A stretch of DNA of 64,000 bases from Caballeronia sp. SBC1. GTDB lineage: Bacteria; Pseudomonadota; Gammaproteobacteria; Burkholderiales; Burkholderiaceae. The translations under genes and the position numbers were made by a program. The stretch is taken from contig NZ_CP049156.1 of the NCBI RefSeq assembly GCF_011493005.1, forward strand, positions 2,418,001-2,482,000. The letters are read 5' to 3'. Numbering within the stretch: position 1 is the first letter of the stretch; every line of letters begins with the position of its first letter. Shown here piece after piece: positions 47,423 through 56,113 of the stretch. The notes under the pieces are model-generated. The model saw only the letters and a program-made list of their open reading frames with translations. It did not search any database and was not told where the DNA came from.

Positions 47423-47468
47423 GCCAGGATCTCGTACCGGCGCTGAGTCCAGCCCTACGAGTCCGGCC

Positions 47469-48284
47469 CTACTTGAGACTGCCGGACAAAAATTGCTTCA
47501 GCCGTTCGCTCCTGGGCGTGCTCAGCACCTCAGCCGGCGCGCCCTCTTCTTCCGTGCGGCCCTGATGCAGAAACATCACATGATTCGATACATTGCGCGC
47601 AAAGCCCATCTCATGCGTCACCACGATCATCGTGCGGCCTTCTTCAGCCAGCTTCTGCATGACCTTGAGCACTTCGCCGACCAGCTCGGGATCGAGCGCG
47701 GACGTGGGTTCGTCAAAGAGCATCACGTCGGGATGCATGGCGAGCGCGCGAGCAATGGCCACCCGCTGCTGCTGGCCGCCCGACAAATGCGACGGATATT
47801 GCTTTTCAACCTTCGGCGCCAGCCCGACCTTCTCCAGGCATTCGCGCGCCCGTTCGCTCGCTTCCTTCTTCGATAACCCCAGCACATGCATCGGCGCTTC
47901 CATGACGTTTTCGATCGACGTCATGTGCGCCCACAAGTTGAAATGCTGGAACACCATCGCGAGCTTCGTGCGCACGCGCTGCAACTGCTTGTGGTCGGCG
48001 ACTTCAAGATTACCCATGCGATCGGCTTTCGTGCGCACCGGCTCGCCGTCGACGATGATCTCGCCCGCGTTCGGCCGTTCGAGGAAGTTGATGCAGCGCA
48101 GAAAAGTACTTTTGCCCGAGCCGCTTGACCCGATGATGCTGATCACATCGCCGGCGTTGGCTGCGAGCGAGACGCCCTTGAGCACCTCGTTCTCGCCGAA
48201 ACGCTTGTGGATATCGCGAGCGACGAGTTTGACCGCGGCGTTTTGCGCGGCGGCCGATGCAGCATTTTGTGCGGATGATTCCAA
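47469..48284 (-). CDS. Amino-acid ABC transporter ATP-binding protein
   Basis: The 271-residue ATPase of a polar amino-acid importer (HisP/ArgT/AotP type). Walker [10 protein letters not shown] (about 65), the Q-loop in [11 protein letters not shown], the signature LSGGQQQR, Walker [13 protein letters not shown] and switch His in VTHEMGF are all intact. No ATG precedes the conserved core; a TTG at 48284 with GGGGAG 6 bases upstream is preferred, a TTG at 48320 also possible. Location behind the AST operon suggests arginine/ornithine uptake, but no permease or binding-protein gene lies nearby. Confidence 0.92.
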   Translation of the reverse strand: MESSAQNAASAAAQNAAVKLVARDIHKRFGENEVLKGVSLAANAGDVISIIGSSGSGKSTFLRCINFLERPNAGEIIVDGEPVRTKADRMGNLEVADHKQLQRVRTKLAMVFQHFNLWAHMTSIENVMEAPMHVLGLSKKEASERARECLEKVGLAPKVEKQYPSHLSGGQQQRVAIARALAMHPDVMLFDEPTSALDPELVGEVLKVMQKLAEEGRTMIVVTHEMGFARNVSNHVMFLHQGRTEEEGAPAEVLSTPRSERLKQFLSGSLK

Positions 48285-48432
48285 CGCATTCTCCCCGGAA
48301 GATGGGTCTGACGGGTCCAAAAACCCGCCCTATGTCGATCATGGCTGCGGATTCTACCGAAAGCCGCCAGCGTGCAGGCATAGGGACAAACGCCCTCGCC
48401 TGGCGGCCAGCGGTCATCGGCGAGCGCATTGG

Positions 48433-48873
48433 TCAATCCTTGGCGTCCGGCGCGGGCGGCGGCGTCACGGCGCGCACTTGCTGCGCCACGCGGCCATTCG
48501 CCATCGCGATCTCGGGGCTGGATTGCAGCATCGGCAGGTATTGGACGTCGAAAGCGGCGTTGCGGCCCTTCGCGCCGAACATGGCCGTGACCGCGTGCGC
48601 CATGTCGATACGGCCGTCGGGCGTGGCGTCGGCGTCGTCGAGTACGTCGTCAAGCGCGGCAATCAGGGTGGAGAGCGGGCCAAGCCATTTGTACGCGCTG
48701 CCGTTGATTACGATCTGCAGGAACTCGCCGGGCGACACCACGCCGAATTCGGCTTCGTGCCGGGTACGCAATTCGTCGAGGATGCTACGGTGCAGCGCCA
48801 GCAGCGGGTGGCGCACGTCCTTGAGAAACGTGGTCGCGACCGGATCGGTCATCCTGATGATGGTCATGGTCAT
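48433..48873 (-). CDS. Conserved hypothetical protein (146 residues)
   Basis: An unrecognised soluble protein. The first two-thirds are helical (HPLLALHRSILDELRTRHEA; LQIVINGSAYKWLGPLSTLI), the middle is acidic (ALDDVLDDADATPDGRID), and the end is Pro/Ala-rich (TPPPAPDAKD). No signal peptide, membrane segment or known catalytic motif is visible. The ATG at 48873 has GGGGC just before it. It lies between the EAL gene and the ABC ATPase gene, all on the minus strand, but no functional link is evident. Confidence 0.65.
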   Translation of the reverse strand: MTMTIIRMTDPVATTFLKDVRHPLLALHRSILDELRTRHEAEFGVVSPGEFLQIVINGSAYKWLGPLSTLIAALDDVLDDADATPDGRIDMAHAVTAMFGAKGRNAAFDVQYLPMLQSSPEIAMANGRVAQQVRAVTPPPAPDAKD

Positions 48874-48900
48874 TGCCCCGAGGTGGAAAATGAGCCAAGC

Positions 48901-50121
48901 CTACACCGTCGCCAGACCGCGCCCTACATAGCGAATAAAATCAGGCGCTGTCAGCGGTGCGGAAAAAAGCCAGCCTTGCCCGAATTGGGCGCCGCGCTTG
49001 CGCAGATAACACGCCTGCTCTTCGCGCTCGATCCCCTCGGCGACTACCTGGACATGCAGCGTCAGCGCCATGTCGATAATGTGCGACGCCACACTGCTGG
49101 ACGCCGCGTCCTGACCGACGGTGTCGACGAAAGACTTGTCGATCTTCAGCGCGTCCACCTGAAAATTCTGCAGATGCGAGAGGCTCGAATAACCCGTCCC
49201 GAAGTCGTCGATATACACCGGATGCCCGGCATCGCGGAACGCCTGGATCACTTCCTTGGCGGCGTCGGCGTCGAGAAAACAGCGCTCGGTCGCCTCGATC
49301 CGGATCTGCTCCGGCGCGATCTTCGCAGCGGCTAGCGCGGGCGTCAGCCGCTCCAGGAACCGCCGCGAAGTCAGGTCCGGCGCGCTCAGGTTGATCGACA
49401 CGTAAAGCTCCCGGTAGCGCTGCAAGAACTCGCCGAGTTCGAGCAGGACTGTATCGAATACCTGGTCCGTGATCGCCTGGATCAGGCCACGATGTTCCGC
49501 GAGCGGAATGAAGTGATCGGGCCGCACGATGCGGTTCTGGTGCTTCCAGCGCACCAGCGCTTCAGCGCCAATACAGCGCCGCGTGGCAAGATCGACGATC
49601 GGCTGGTACGCGACGATGAACTGATGCCGGCGCACGGCGTCGCTAAGCTGGCCGAGCGGCGACAAGCGGCGCACCATCAACAGCCCGAGCCACGCGGAGA
49701 GCGTCAGGCCGCTCGCCACGCCTGCGAGCAGCCAGGTCCAGGGAAGCGCGCGCAAGCGTTCAGCGAAAGTCGCGTCCGATGTACTCACTGCAGTTGGTGC
49801 GTTTGCTGCGTTTGGTGCCTCGTAACCGCGATGTGCCGCGTTGGGGTTCGAGGGCATCGCTGTTGCAGCGAATACGGGTACCGGAAACTGGGCAAACAAC
49901 CTGGAAGGCCCCGCCACCGAGGTATTGGCGATCAGGTGGATCGCGCCAGTGTCGACCATGTGCACAACGTAGCTTTCGAGCGCCGCGGCTTCCCGCGCTG
50001 CGGCAACGCGTTCATCCACGCCGGGCGCAAACAGGACACACAAGACCCCCGGCAGCATCGCCGCGCTCAGCACGATGCTAGCCAGGAACGCTAAGCGCCC
50101 GCTGCGTTTGAACGCATTCAT
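48901..50121 (-). CDS. EAL-domain cyclic-di-GMP phosphodiesterase, membrane-bound
   Basis: A 406-residue protein, from the chosen start, with two membrane segments (about 9-30 and 130-150) bracketing a short periplasmic region, and a cytoplasmic EAL domain (about 165-400). The catalytic residues look complete: AEALVRW (EAL), INLS, EATER, DDFGTGYSSLSHL, KIDKSF, VVAEGIE and QGWLFS. It should hydrolyse c-di-GMP to pGpG. The periplasmic part resembles the CSS-motif sensor class but is only about 95 residues with little cysteine. Start uncertain: 50169 or 50325 are also open. Confidence 0.88.
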   Translation of the reverse strand: MNAFKRSGRLAFLASIVLSAAMLPGVLCVLFAPGVDERVAAAREAAALESYVVHMVDTGAIHLIANTSVAGPSRLFAQFPVPVFAATAMPSNPNAAHRGYEAPNAANAPTAVSTSDATFAERLRALPWTWLLAGVASGLTLSAWLGLLMVRRLSPLGQLSDAVRRHQFIVAYQPIVDLATRRCIGAEALVRWKHQNRIVRPDHFIPLAEHRGLIQAITDQVFDTVLLELGEFLQRYRELYVSINLSAPDLTSRRFLERLTPALAAAKIAPEQIRIEATERCFLDADAAKEVIQAFRDAGHPVYIDDFGTGYSSLSHLQNFQVDALKIDKSFVDTVGQDAASSSVASHIIDMALTLHVQVVAEGIEREEQACYLRKRGAQFGQGWLFSAPLTAPDFIRYVGRGLATV

Positions 50122-50573
50122 CGTGCGCTTGTCATGTAGCGACGCCTTTGCGCCGGATGCGCGCTGCATAATGGTTTTTAATGAGGCACCTGATGGCATC
50201 TGTGTCGTGCGCAATTTCGTCAACGCTGAGTGGCTTGCGCTGATAGCGCCGTTAGTCGGGATCCGGGTGATCGCGCCGCAAGCACTGTCCGCTTGGCTGA
50301 CAACGGCATGCTTGTTTCCCTGCATCTTCCCGGAAACGGCCCAGTTTAGCGGCCGGGTACACCGGGCTTCAATGCTTCGCTGCCCACGAAATGCCTGCTT
50401 TGGTGGGCTGGCGCACGCCGGCTCGATGCTTTTGCGCCACGCGTGCGCAGACGTCTGGTAATTGGCGGATGAGTCCTATAGTCGTGAGAAAATCGGACCG
50501 CCGGGTGATGACCTTTCTCACTGGCGGATTAACACTATTGACACGATCAACACCCCAACCACGGAGGCACTCG
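50122..50573. other. Intergenic region between divergent EAL and GNAT genes
   Basis: About 450 bp with no convincing gene; if the EAL gene starts further upstream (up to 50325) the gap is half this size. It should carry both promoters. No strong terminator or repeat was seen. Confidence 0.6.
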
Positions 50574-51119
50574 ATGGCATTGCACGAAGCCAGCGCTCTC
50601 ACGATCCGCGACGCGAACGCCGCCGATTTCGAAACAATCACCCGCATATACGCCCACTACGTGTTGCATGCCTTGGCGACCTTCGAGGAAACGCCACCGG
50701 GTATTGAGGAGATGCGTAATCGGCACGCGACAATCACCGGCGCGGGCCTGCCCTATCTCGTAGCTGAAATGGACGGCGTGGTGGTGGGTTACACGTATGC
50801 AACCGCGTATCGGCCGAGATCGGCGTATAGGCACACGATTGAAGATTCGGTTTATATCGCCGATGGCTTCGGTGGGCGCGGCCTCGGTCTCGCGCTGCTG
50901 ACGGCGCTGATCGAACGTTGCGACGCGGGGCCCTGGCGCGAACTTATAGCGGTGATCGGCAACAGTGGCAACGCCGGGTCGATCGCGTTGCATGCACGCC
51001 TTGGATTTGAGCACGTCGGCGTGTTGCGCAAGGTGGGCTACAAACACGGCCAATGGGTGGACACGGTGCTTATGCAACGCTCCCTCGGCGAAGACAAGGC
51101 GTTGATTCGACAGAAATAA
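50574..51119 (+). CDS. GNAT N-acetyltransferase, phosphinothricin/methionine-sulfoximine type
   Basis: A 181-residue acetyl-CoA-dependent N-acetyltransferase. It contains IRDANAADFETITRIYAHYV, GYTYATAYRPRSAYRHTIED, and the pyrophosphate-binding loop DGFGGRGLGLALLTALI, followed by IGNSGNAGSIALHARLGFEH, characteristic of the Pat/YncA (MddA) subfamily acting on phosphinothricin-like amino acids. The physiological substrate may be a modified methionine. CGGAGGCACTCG precedes the ATG at 50574. It stands alone. Confidence 0.9.
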   Translation: MALHEASALTIRDANAADFETITRIYAHYVLHALATFEETPPGIEEMRNRHATITGAGLPYLVAEMDGVVVGYTYATAYRPRSAYRHTIEDSVYIADGFGGRGLGLALLTALIERCDAGPWRELIAVIGNSGNAGSIALHARLGFEHVGVLRKVGYKHGQWVDTVLMQRSLGEDKALIRQK

Positions 51120-51232
51120 GCCGCCCCAGTCAGCGCACGCTGTTCATCGCCGGATAGTGCGCAGCGGCAGCGCTTTCGCCATACCATTGCATCGCGACCT
51201 TCCAGTCGCCTCTCTTACACCCTGAGCTTTAG

Positions 51233-51826
51233 TTGCCCACTTACACCCTCGCCGCCGCCGTCAGTGCTGAAATCGACATTCGCAAAAGCCGTTTTATCGC
51301 GCTGGCGATTCCTGTTGCCGATCGCGCTGCCGCAATGCTCGAACTCGATACGCTGCGCGCCCTGCATCCCGGCGCTACGCACGTCTGCTGGGCGCTGCTG
51401 GCGGGCGGTGAATCCGGCATGTCGGACGATGGCGAACCTTCCGGCACAGCCGGCCGCCCGATCCTGGAAGTGCTGCGTCATCACGAAGTGGATGGCGTGC
51501 TCGCCGCCGTCGTGCGCTACTACGGCGGCATCAAGCTCGGCGCTGGAGGACTGGTCCGCGCATACACGGACGCCATTGCAACCGCGATGCAACTGGCCGA
51601 ACGCATAGAACGCGTGGCGCTCGGCGTGCTGCAAGTGGAAGTCGATTACGCCGATGAAGCGCGCGTGCGGCGCTGGATCGAACAAGAAGGCCATGCGCTC
51701 GATGAACCCGGCTACGGCATGACCGTGTGCCTGTCGATCCGGATGCCGCTTGCCGTGCGCGACCAGGCCGCCGATATTATCCGCGACCTGACGCACGGCC
51801 GCGCGGTCATCACCAAAGCGCCCTGA
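51233..51826 (+). CDS. YigZ/IMPACT family protein
   Basis: A 197-residue protein of the YigZ family, distantly related to the IMPACT domain. KSRFIALAIPVADRAAAMLE, the signature DDGEPSGTAGRPILEVL (about 64-80) and VVRYYGGIKLGAGGLVRAYT (about 92-111) are diagnostic. A C-terminal DUF1949 ferredoxin-like domain follows (about 135-190). The family may act on translation or RNA, but the role is unproven. The start is a TTG at 51233, fixed by N-terminal similarity. The ferredoxin gene begins 5 bp after the stop, so they share a transcript. Confidence 0.9.
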   Translation: MPTYTLAAAVSAEIDIRKSRFIALAIPVADRAAAMLELDTLRALHPGATHVCWALLAGGESGMSDDGEPSGTAGRPILEVLRHHEVDGVLAAVVRYYGGIKLGAGGLVRAYTDAIATAMQLAERIERVALGVLQVEVDYADEARVRRWIEQEGHALDEPGYGMTVCLSIRMPLAVRDQAADIIRDLTHGRAVITKAP

Positions 51827-51831
51827 GCATC

Positions 51832-52179
51832 ATGAGCACCGCCGACCATCCACATTCTTTTACGATCACGCTGCTGCCCTCGCAGCGGAGCTTCGCGTCG
51901 ACCGGGCAGACCACGATCCTTGAAGCCGCCGCGCTCGCCGGGCTGCGCCTGTCGAGTTCGTGCCGCAACGGCACGTGCCGCGCGTGCCTTTGCCGTCTGA
52001 TCGATGGCACCCTGCAGTATCGGATCGATTGGCCGGGTCTGAGCGCGGACGAAAAAGCCACTGGCTGGATTCTGCCGTGCGTGGCGTTGCCCACGTCCGA
52101 TTTGATTATCGATCAAGTGGATTTTCTTGAAATACAGAATCCCGCCGATACAAAACCTGTTCGCGGCCGGGGTTTCTGA
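51832..52179 (+). CDS. Plant-type 2Fe-2S ferredoxin
   Basis: A 115-residue small electron carrier. The cluster ligands are in [13 protein letters not shown] (Cys44, Cys49, Cys52 of the C-X4-C-X2-C motif) with the fourth Cys at about 83 in WILPCVALP. The family resembles the ferredoxin domain of vanillate/phthalate oxygenase reductases and chloroplast ferredoxin. A partner oxygenase or reductase is not encoded nearby. The ATG at 51832 lies 5 bp past the YigZ gene; the open frame reaches back to 51727 without homology. Confidence 0.9.
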   Translation: MSTADHPHSFTITLLPSQRSFASTGQTTILEAAALAGLRLSSSCRNGTCRACLCRLIDGTLQYRIDWPGLSADEKATGWILPCVALPTSDLIIDQVDFLEIQNPADTKPVRGRGF

Positions 52180-52411
52180 GGGAGCGAATCGGACTCGAAT
52201 CAGGCTGCGAGCGGCATGTGCACAAATGCTCAACGACTGCAAACCGGCACCCGGGTATTCCGGGATTGTTGTCTTTTATCAAAGACATACGATGACATTC
52301 CCGAGCGGCGAAGCGTGTCCCATTGTTCAGCGGCCTGTAATAGAGGCTCCGAAAAGTGTACAATTGCGTTTCGCCCAATTTTCTGGCAGGGCCAGACCAA
52401 CTGAGATCTCA

Positions 52412-52624
52412 ATGACTAAAGTATTGTTGAAAGAGAACGAGCCTTTCGACGTCGCCATGCGCCGTTTCCGCCGCACCGTCGAACGTACCGGCCTGATTCA
52501 GGAACTGAAGTCACGTATGGCTTATGAAAAGCCGACCACCGAGCGCAAGCGCAAGAAAGCTGCAGCTGTTGCTCGCCTGCGCAAGCAGATCCGTCGCGCA
52601 CAGTTGCCCAAGAAAATGTATTGA
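52412..52624 (+). CDS. rpsU: 30S ribosomal protein S21
   Basis: A 70-residue S21, a basic late-binding small-subunit protein. It begins [20 protein letters not shown] and continues [20 protein letters not shown] to LPKKMY, the universal layout. The lysine/arginine-rich end is normal. A weak -10 (TACAAT, 52359-52364) lies upstream in a less GC-rich region. Downstream there is no dnaG or rpoD, unlike the classic macromolecular synthesis operon, so this may be one of several S21 genes common in Burkholderia. Confidence 0.95.
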   Translation: MTKVLLKENEPFDVAMRRFRRTVERTGLIQELKSRMAYEKPTTERKRKKAAAVARLRKQIRRAQLPKKMY

Positions 52625-52722
52625 TGTTGTTGCACGTCTGAACGGCGGCTTGCAGGTCGATCAAGTTCGATCGAAGCACCGAGTAGCCGGGGCCTTGTTC
52701 GATAGGTTCCGGGCGTATGTCG

Positions 52723-52776
52723 GATAAGTGCGCGGTGTATGTCAAATTAGTGCCCGATAAGCGCGCGATACACGTC
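52723..52776. repeat. Imperfect 21-base direct repeat, 33-bp period
   Basis: GATAAGTGCGCGGTGTATGT (52723-52742) and GATAAGCGCGCGATACACGT (52756-52775), each extended by one C, agree at 16 of 21 bases. No regulator consensus is recognised. Confidence 0.4.
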
Positions 52777-52931
52777 GGACCTTCGATACCGGCCCAGGCG
52801 CCCTAGCCCAGCGGCCCATTTGCGGCGCGATCCGCGAATCAATCATGAAGCACTTCGCCCACCGAGGCGAAGCTAAGCGGCAGCCGCATTGAGCATCGTT
52901 TAAAGCGCACTTGCTGAATGGATCATGACGG

Positions 52932-52989
52932 CTTGGCCGCATGAATCTTGGCCACATGTCTTCGGCCGCACATCTCGGCCACAATGAAT
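52932..52989. repeat. Four degenerate tandem copies of a 14-15-base unit
   Basis: CTTGGCCGCATGAAT, CTTGGCCACATGTCT, TCGGCCGCACATCT and CGGCCACAATGAAT follow one another without gaps. Each centres on GGCC(A/G)CA. Confidence 0.5.
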
Positions 52990-53112
52990 AGATCGCGCGG
53001 AGACACAAAACGCGCTCCACGCTTCCCTGCGCTGCTTCCGTTGAACTGTTGATCAGTCTCAAGAAGTCGAGAACTGTATCGACCTTGGCTCACGCATCCA
53101 GAATTCAAAAGC

Positions 53113-53145
53113 CTGCACGGTTCATATCGTGCGGGCTTTTTGAGC
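53113..53145 (+). terminator. Rho-independent terminator-like hairpin
   Basis: AAAGCCTGCACG and CGTGCGGGCTTT form a strong stem around a 7-base loop, followed by TTTT. It lies 490 bp past rpsU on the plus strand and could end a long rpsU transcript or an unannotated small RNA. Confidence 0.65.
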
Positions 53146-53243
53146 TTCCCCGCGTGCGTTCTTAGATCCTTGGGTTCGTGGGCCACTTCTGCGCTTGACG
53201 ATCACTCATCGAAGCACTTTCCACTCATGCACGACCGTAAACG

Positions 53244-53273
53244 CATAAAGCCCGGATAGACCGGGCTTTATGC
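53244..53273. terminator. Hairpin terminator of tRNA-fMet
   Basis: CATAAAGCCCGG (53244-53255) pairs perfectly with CCGGGCTTTATG across a 5-base loop. It sits about 10 bp beyond the tRNA 3' end in the minus direction; the T-run is weak, so some readthrough is likely. Confidence 0.7.
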
Positions 53274-53283
53274 GTTGAATCTT

Positions 53284-53360
<77 letters not shown>

Positions 53361-53366
53361 AAAAAG

Positions 53367-53395
53367 ATTATAGCGCTAAGGGTATGTCAGGTCAA
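53367..53395 (-). promoter_or_regulatory. Near-consensus sigma-70 promoter of tRNA-fMet
   Basis: On the minus strand, TTGACC (53395-53390), exactly 17 bp, then TATAAT (53372-53367), with the tRNA starting 6 bp later. The promoter sits inside the space between the tRNA and the POT gene end. Confidence 0.9.
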
Positions 53396-53438
53396 ACCGA
53401 ATCGAAGAATATTGGTACTGAATGCAAATACGTTGACG

Positions 53439-54971
53439 TTATTGCAGCGATGCCGGCTTCGCCGCAGCGTACGGATCAGTTCCACGACGTACCGCTTCCA
53501 CACAACGCCGATGTTCTCGCGACAAGCGATTCAACAGCGGCAGCAGAATGATTGCCACGGCGGCCCCGCCCGCCGCGAGCCAGCCTAGTCCGAAAAAGAG
53601 CTTCGTATAAAGCGGCAGCGATTGCAGCGAACTCAGGTCGTTGGACGGCATACGCGCGAAGTTGGCAACCACGCTGCCCAGATACTGCGACACACCCACT
53701 GCAACGTAATACGCCCCCATCATGAAACCGCTCATGCGTGCGGGCACGTAGTGGGCGATCATCGCGAGGCCTAGCCCGGACACCAGCAGTTCACCCAGCG
53801 AATAGAGCCCGTAGCCACCGACCATGAACCACGAAGATACTCGGCCATCAACGGCATAACGGCCGCTGAACGCGAACACGAAAAAGCCTAGCGCGACCAC
53901 TATGAAACCCAGCGCGTACTTTGCGGCGATGGGGATATCGTGATCGCTATTCGCGAGCCGCGTATACGCGATCGCGAGGAACGGACTCAGCAGCATGATC
54001 CAGAGCGGGTTCAACGCCTGAAATTGCGCCGCGCTCCATGAGAACAGGGTCACGTTAAAGAGCGTGAACGACGCGTCCACGTTGCGCAGCGCGAACAAGG
54101 TCAGCGAGGTGGACATCTGCTGATAAAAGATAAAGAACAGGATGACCTGCAGCGTGAGGATCAATGCAGCGAGCAGACCGGAGCGTTCGCTTCGATCGCA
54201 TTTCAAAAGCATCCAGCCGAAGATCACGAGCATGGCAACACCCGCCGCATATACGCAGATCGCTGCCACGTGTTCGTTCTGCAGCACGAATACTGTCGCG
54301 AGCCCCAAGGCCACGGCGCCCACCACAACGGCCGCAAAGCGGCCCCACATCATGGGCTCGTCGTCAGGAGCGGAACCGATGTGCCCAACGGTACGCCGCA
54401 TCACCATGAAGTTGATCAAGCCGAGCACCATGCCCGCGAAACACACGGCGAAGGCTACGTGCCAGCCCCAGTGATCCTTGATCCACGGCGTCGCGAGCAT
54501 CGAAATGGTCGAGCCGATATTGACTGACATGTAGTAGATGGTGAACGCGCTGTCGAGGCGCGCGTCATCGCCTTCGTAAATGCGCCGCACGAGATTCGCC
54601 GCGTTCGCTTTGAAGAGGCCGTTGCCGACCACGATCACACCGAGCGCCGCGTAGAGGTACCCCAATGAATCGAACGGAATGGCGAGCATCAGATAACCCG
54701 ACCCCAAAATGCACGCGCCGAAGATCATCGTGCGCCGCGCACCCAGCACCTTGTCGCCAATCCAGCCGCCTATTGCCGGCGACGAGTACACGAGCGCGGT
54801 AAACGCGCCCCATGTGAGGTTCGCGTGGGAATCGTCGAAACCGAGCTTGTCGATCATGAACAGCACGAGCAACGCAGCCATGCCGTAATAACCGAAACGC
54901 TCCCACATCTCGATGAGGAAAACAGTCGTGAACGAGCGCGTCTGGGACACGCCGGATGGATGGGGAGTCAT
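53439..54971 (-). CDS. Proton-dependent oligopeptide transporter (POT/PTR family)
   Basis: A 510-residue MFS-type symporter that brings in di- and tripeptides with protons. The POT signature EMWERFGYYG (about 21-30, ExxERFxYY) is complete, followed by GWIGDKVLGARRTMIFGACI and FKANAANLVRRIYEG, and 12-14 membrane segments are evident. The ATG at 54971 fits the family. There are no peptidase or regulator genes beside it. Natural substrates beyond short peptides are unknown. Confidence 0.94.
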   Translation of the reverse strand: MTPHPSGVSQTRSFTTVFLIEMWERFGYYGMAALLVLFMIDKLGFDDSHANLTWGAFTALVYSSPAIGGWIGDKVLGARRTMIFGACILGSGYLMLAIPFDSLGYLYAALGVIVVGNGLFKANAANLVRRIYEGDDARLDSAFTIYYMSVNIGSTISMLATPWIKDHWGWHVAFAVCFAGMVLGLINFMVMRRTVGHIGSAPDDEPMMWGRFAAVVVGAVALGLATVFVLQNEHVAAICVYAAGVAMLVIFGWMLLKCDRSERSGLLAALILTLQVILFFIFYQQMSTSLTLFALRNVDASFTLFNVTLFSWSAAQFQALNPLWIMLLSPFLAIAYTRLANSDHDIPIAAKYALGFIVVALGFFVFAFSGRYAVDGRVSSWFMVGGYGLYSLGELLVSGLGLAMIAHYVPARMSGFMMGAYYVAVGVSQYLGSVVANFARMPSNDLSSLQSLPLYTKLFFGLGWLAAGGAAVAIILLPLLNRLSREHRRCVEAVRRGTDPYAAAKPASLQ

Positions 54972-55381
54972 GGGTAAATCTCGATAGGGTTAGACGGCGC
55001 ACCCTGCCTCTGAATCGTTCGCGACCCACCCGCCTGACAGGCAACGTGAAAAAAAATAACGCGATTGATTCATTAATACAGGAGTCCGATACATGTGAAG
55101 TCGCGATTATCCCAACACTTTCCATGAATGTGTGACAAAGGCTTGCACATACAGCGTTCAGTTTTTTGAGACGAAGGTGCCGGTTGAAAATGGAATGACA
55201 CGTTGGAGCAGTTTGCGATCTTGTTGGTTGATTAGCGTCAATTGTTCCTGGGATTGGATAAGTTTTTTGTTCTTTTAATCATTTCGTATAACGATCTATT
55301 GGCCGATATCGCACCACACCACGGACTTTTGCAAACTCGTGGTAACTTTGTGTCTTCAATTCATTCTCAGGTTTAATCGAC
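54972..55381. other. Less GC-rich divergent intergenic region
   Basis: About 410 bp upstream of both the POT gene and the SDR gene. It is clearly less GC-rich than its flanks, especially 55200-55300, with T-rich runs. It probably holds both promoters. No gene or clear palindrome was found. Confidence 0.6.
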
Positions 55382-56113
55382 ATGAACACTATCAAGGCGA
55401 TTCTCACCGGTCACACACGCGGTCTCGGCGCGGCGTTGGCCAGCCACATGCTGTCACGGGGCATCGCGGTGCTCGGGGTATCGCGCACGCGCAGCAGCAC
55501 ACCCGCTTCAGCCCTTTTGCAGGAAGTCGAACTCGATCTCGCGAATCCCGCCGCGCTCGGCGAATGGCTGGGGACTGAAACGCTCGCCCGGTTTATCGAT
55601 GGCGCGCATACCGTCCTGCTGATCAACAATGCCGGCATGTTGCAGCCGGTGGGGGCAATCGAAGGACAGGACGTGAACGCGATCGGGCGCTCGGTGAGCC
55701 TGAATGTTGCCGCGCCGTTAATGTTGTCGGCAGCAGTGGCAGCAGCAAGCCCGGCGGCTTTCGATCGACGTATTGTGCATATCTCGAGCGGCGCGGCCCG
55801 CAATGCGTATCCCGGCTGGAGCATCTATTGCGCGACGAAGGCAGCGCTCGATCATCACGCGCGCGCGGTCACGCTGGATAACAACCGGGCGTTGAGAATA
55901 TGCAGCGTGGCACCGGGTGTGATCGATACCGACATGCAAGCCGAGATTCGCGGCACGGGTTTGGAACATTTCCCCTTGCGGGAAAAATTCGATGAACTCA
56001 AACGCAACGGCCAGCTTTCGACCCCGGCCGACGCTGCGCGAAAAGTGCTCGACTACGCGTTGAGCGACCCATTCGGCGACACGCCCGTGGTGGACGTACG
56101 CGACCTGTCGTGA
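55382..56113 (+). CDS. Short-chain dehydrogenase/reductase, YueD/benzil-reductase-like
   Basis: A 243-residue SDR with an atypical cofactor motif TGHTRGLGAAL (about 9-19) and LLINNAGMLQPVGAIE (about 80-95), catalytic Ser in VHISSGAARNAYPGW and YCATKAAL as the Tyr-Lys pair. The end RDLS is short. The substrate-loop resembles sepiapterin/benzil reductases, so carbonyl reduction with NADP is likely, but the substrate is unknown. The last 61 bp overlap the 3' end of the RNase H gene on the other strand. Confidence 0.9.
   Translation: MNTIKAILTGHTRGLGAALASHMLSRGIAVLGVSRTRSSTPASALLQEVELDLANPAALGEWLGTETLARFIDGAHTVLLINNAGMLQPVGAIEGQDVNAIGRSVSLNVAAPLMLSAAVAAASPAAFDRRIVHISSGAARNAYPGWSIYCATKAALDHHARAVTLDNNRALRICSVAPGVIDTDMQAEIRGTGLEHFPLREKFDELKRNGQLSTPADAARKVLDYALSDPFGDTPVVDVRDLS

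Larger units (their letters stand above)
52625..53283. other. Non-coding stretch with repeats and hairpins between rpsU and tRNA-fMet
   Basis: About 660 bp without a supported gene. It contains two imperfect 21-base repeats (52723-52743, 52756-52776), four short tandem copies of a GGCC-centred motif (52932-52989), a perfect-stem hairpin with a T-run (53113-53145) and the tRNA terminator (53244-53273). It looks like degenerate sequence. Confidence 0.6.

Noticed and set aside
47593..49335. 580-codon open frame on the plus strand
   Set aside because: Antisense to the ABC ATPase, hypothetical and EAL genes together; a real gene would not span three, and no domain is visible.
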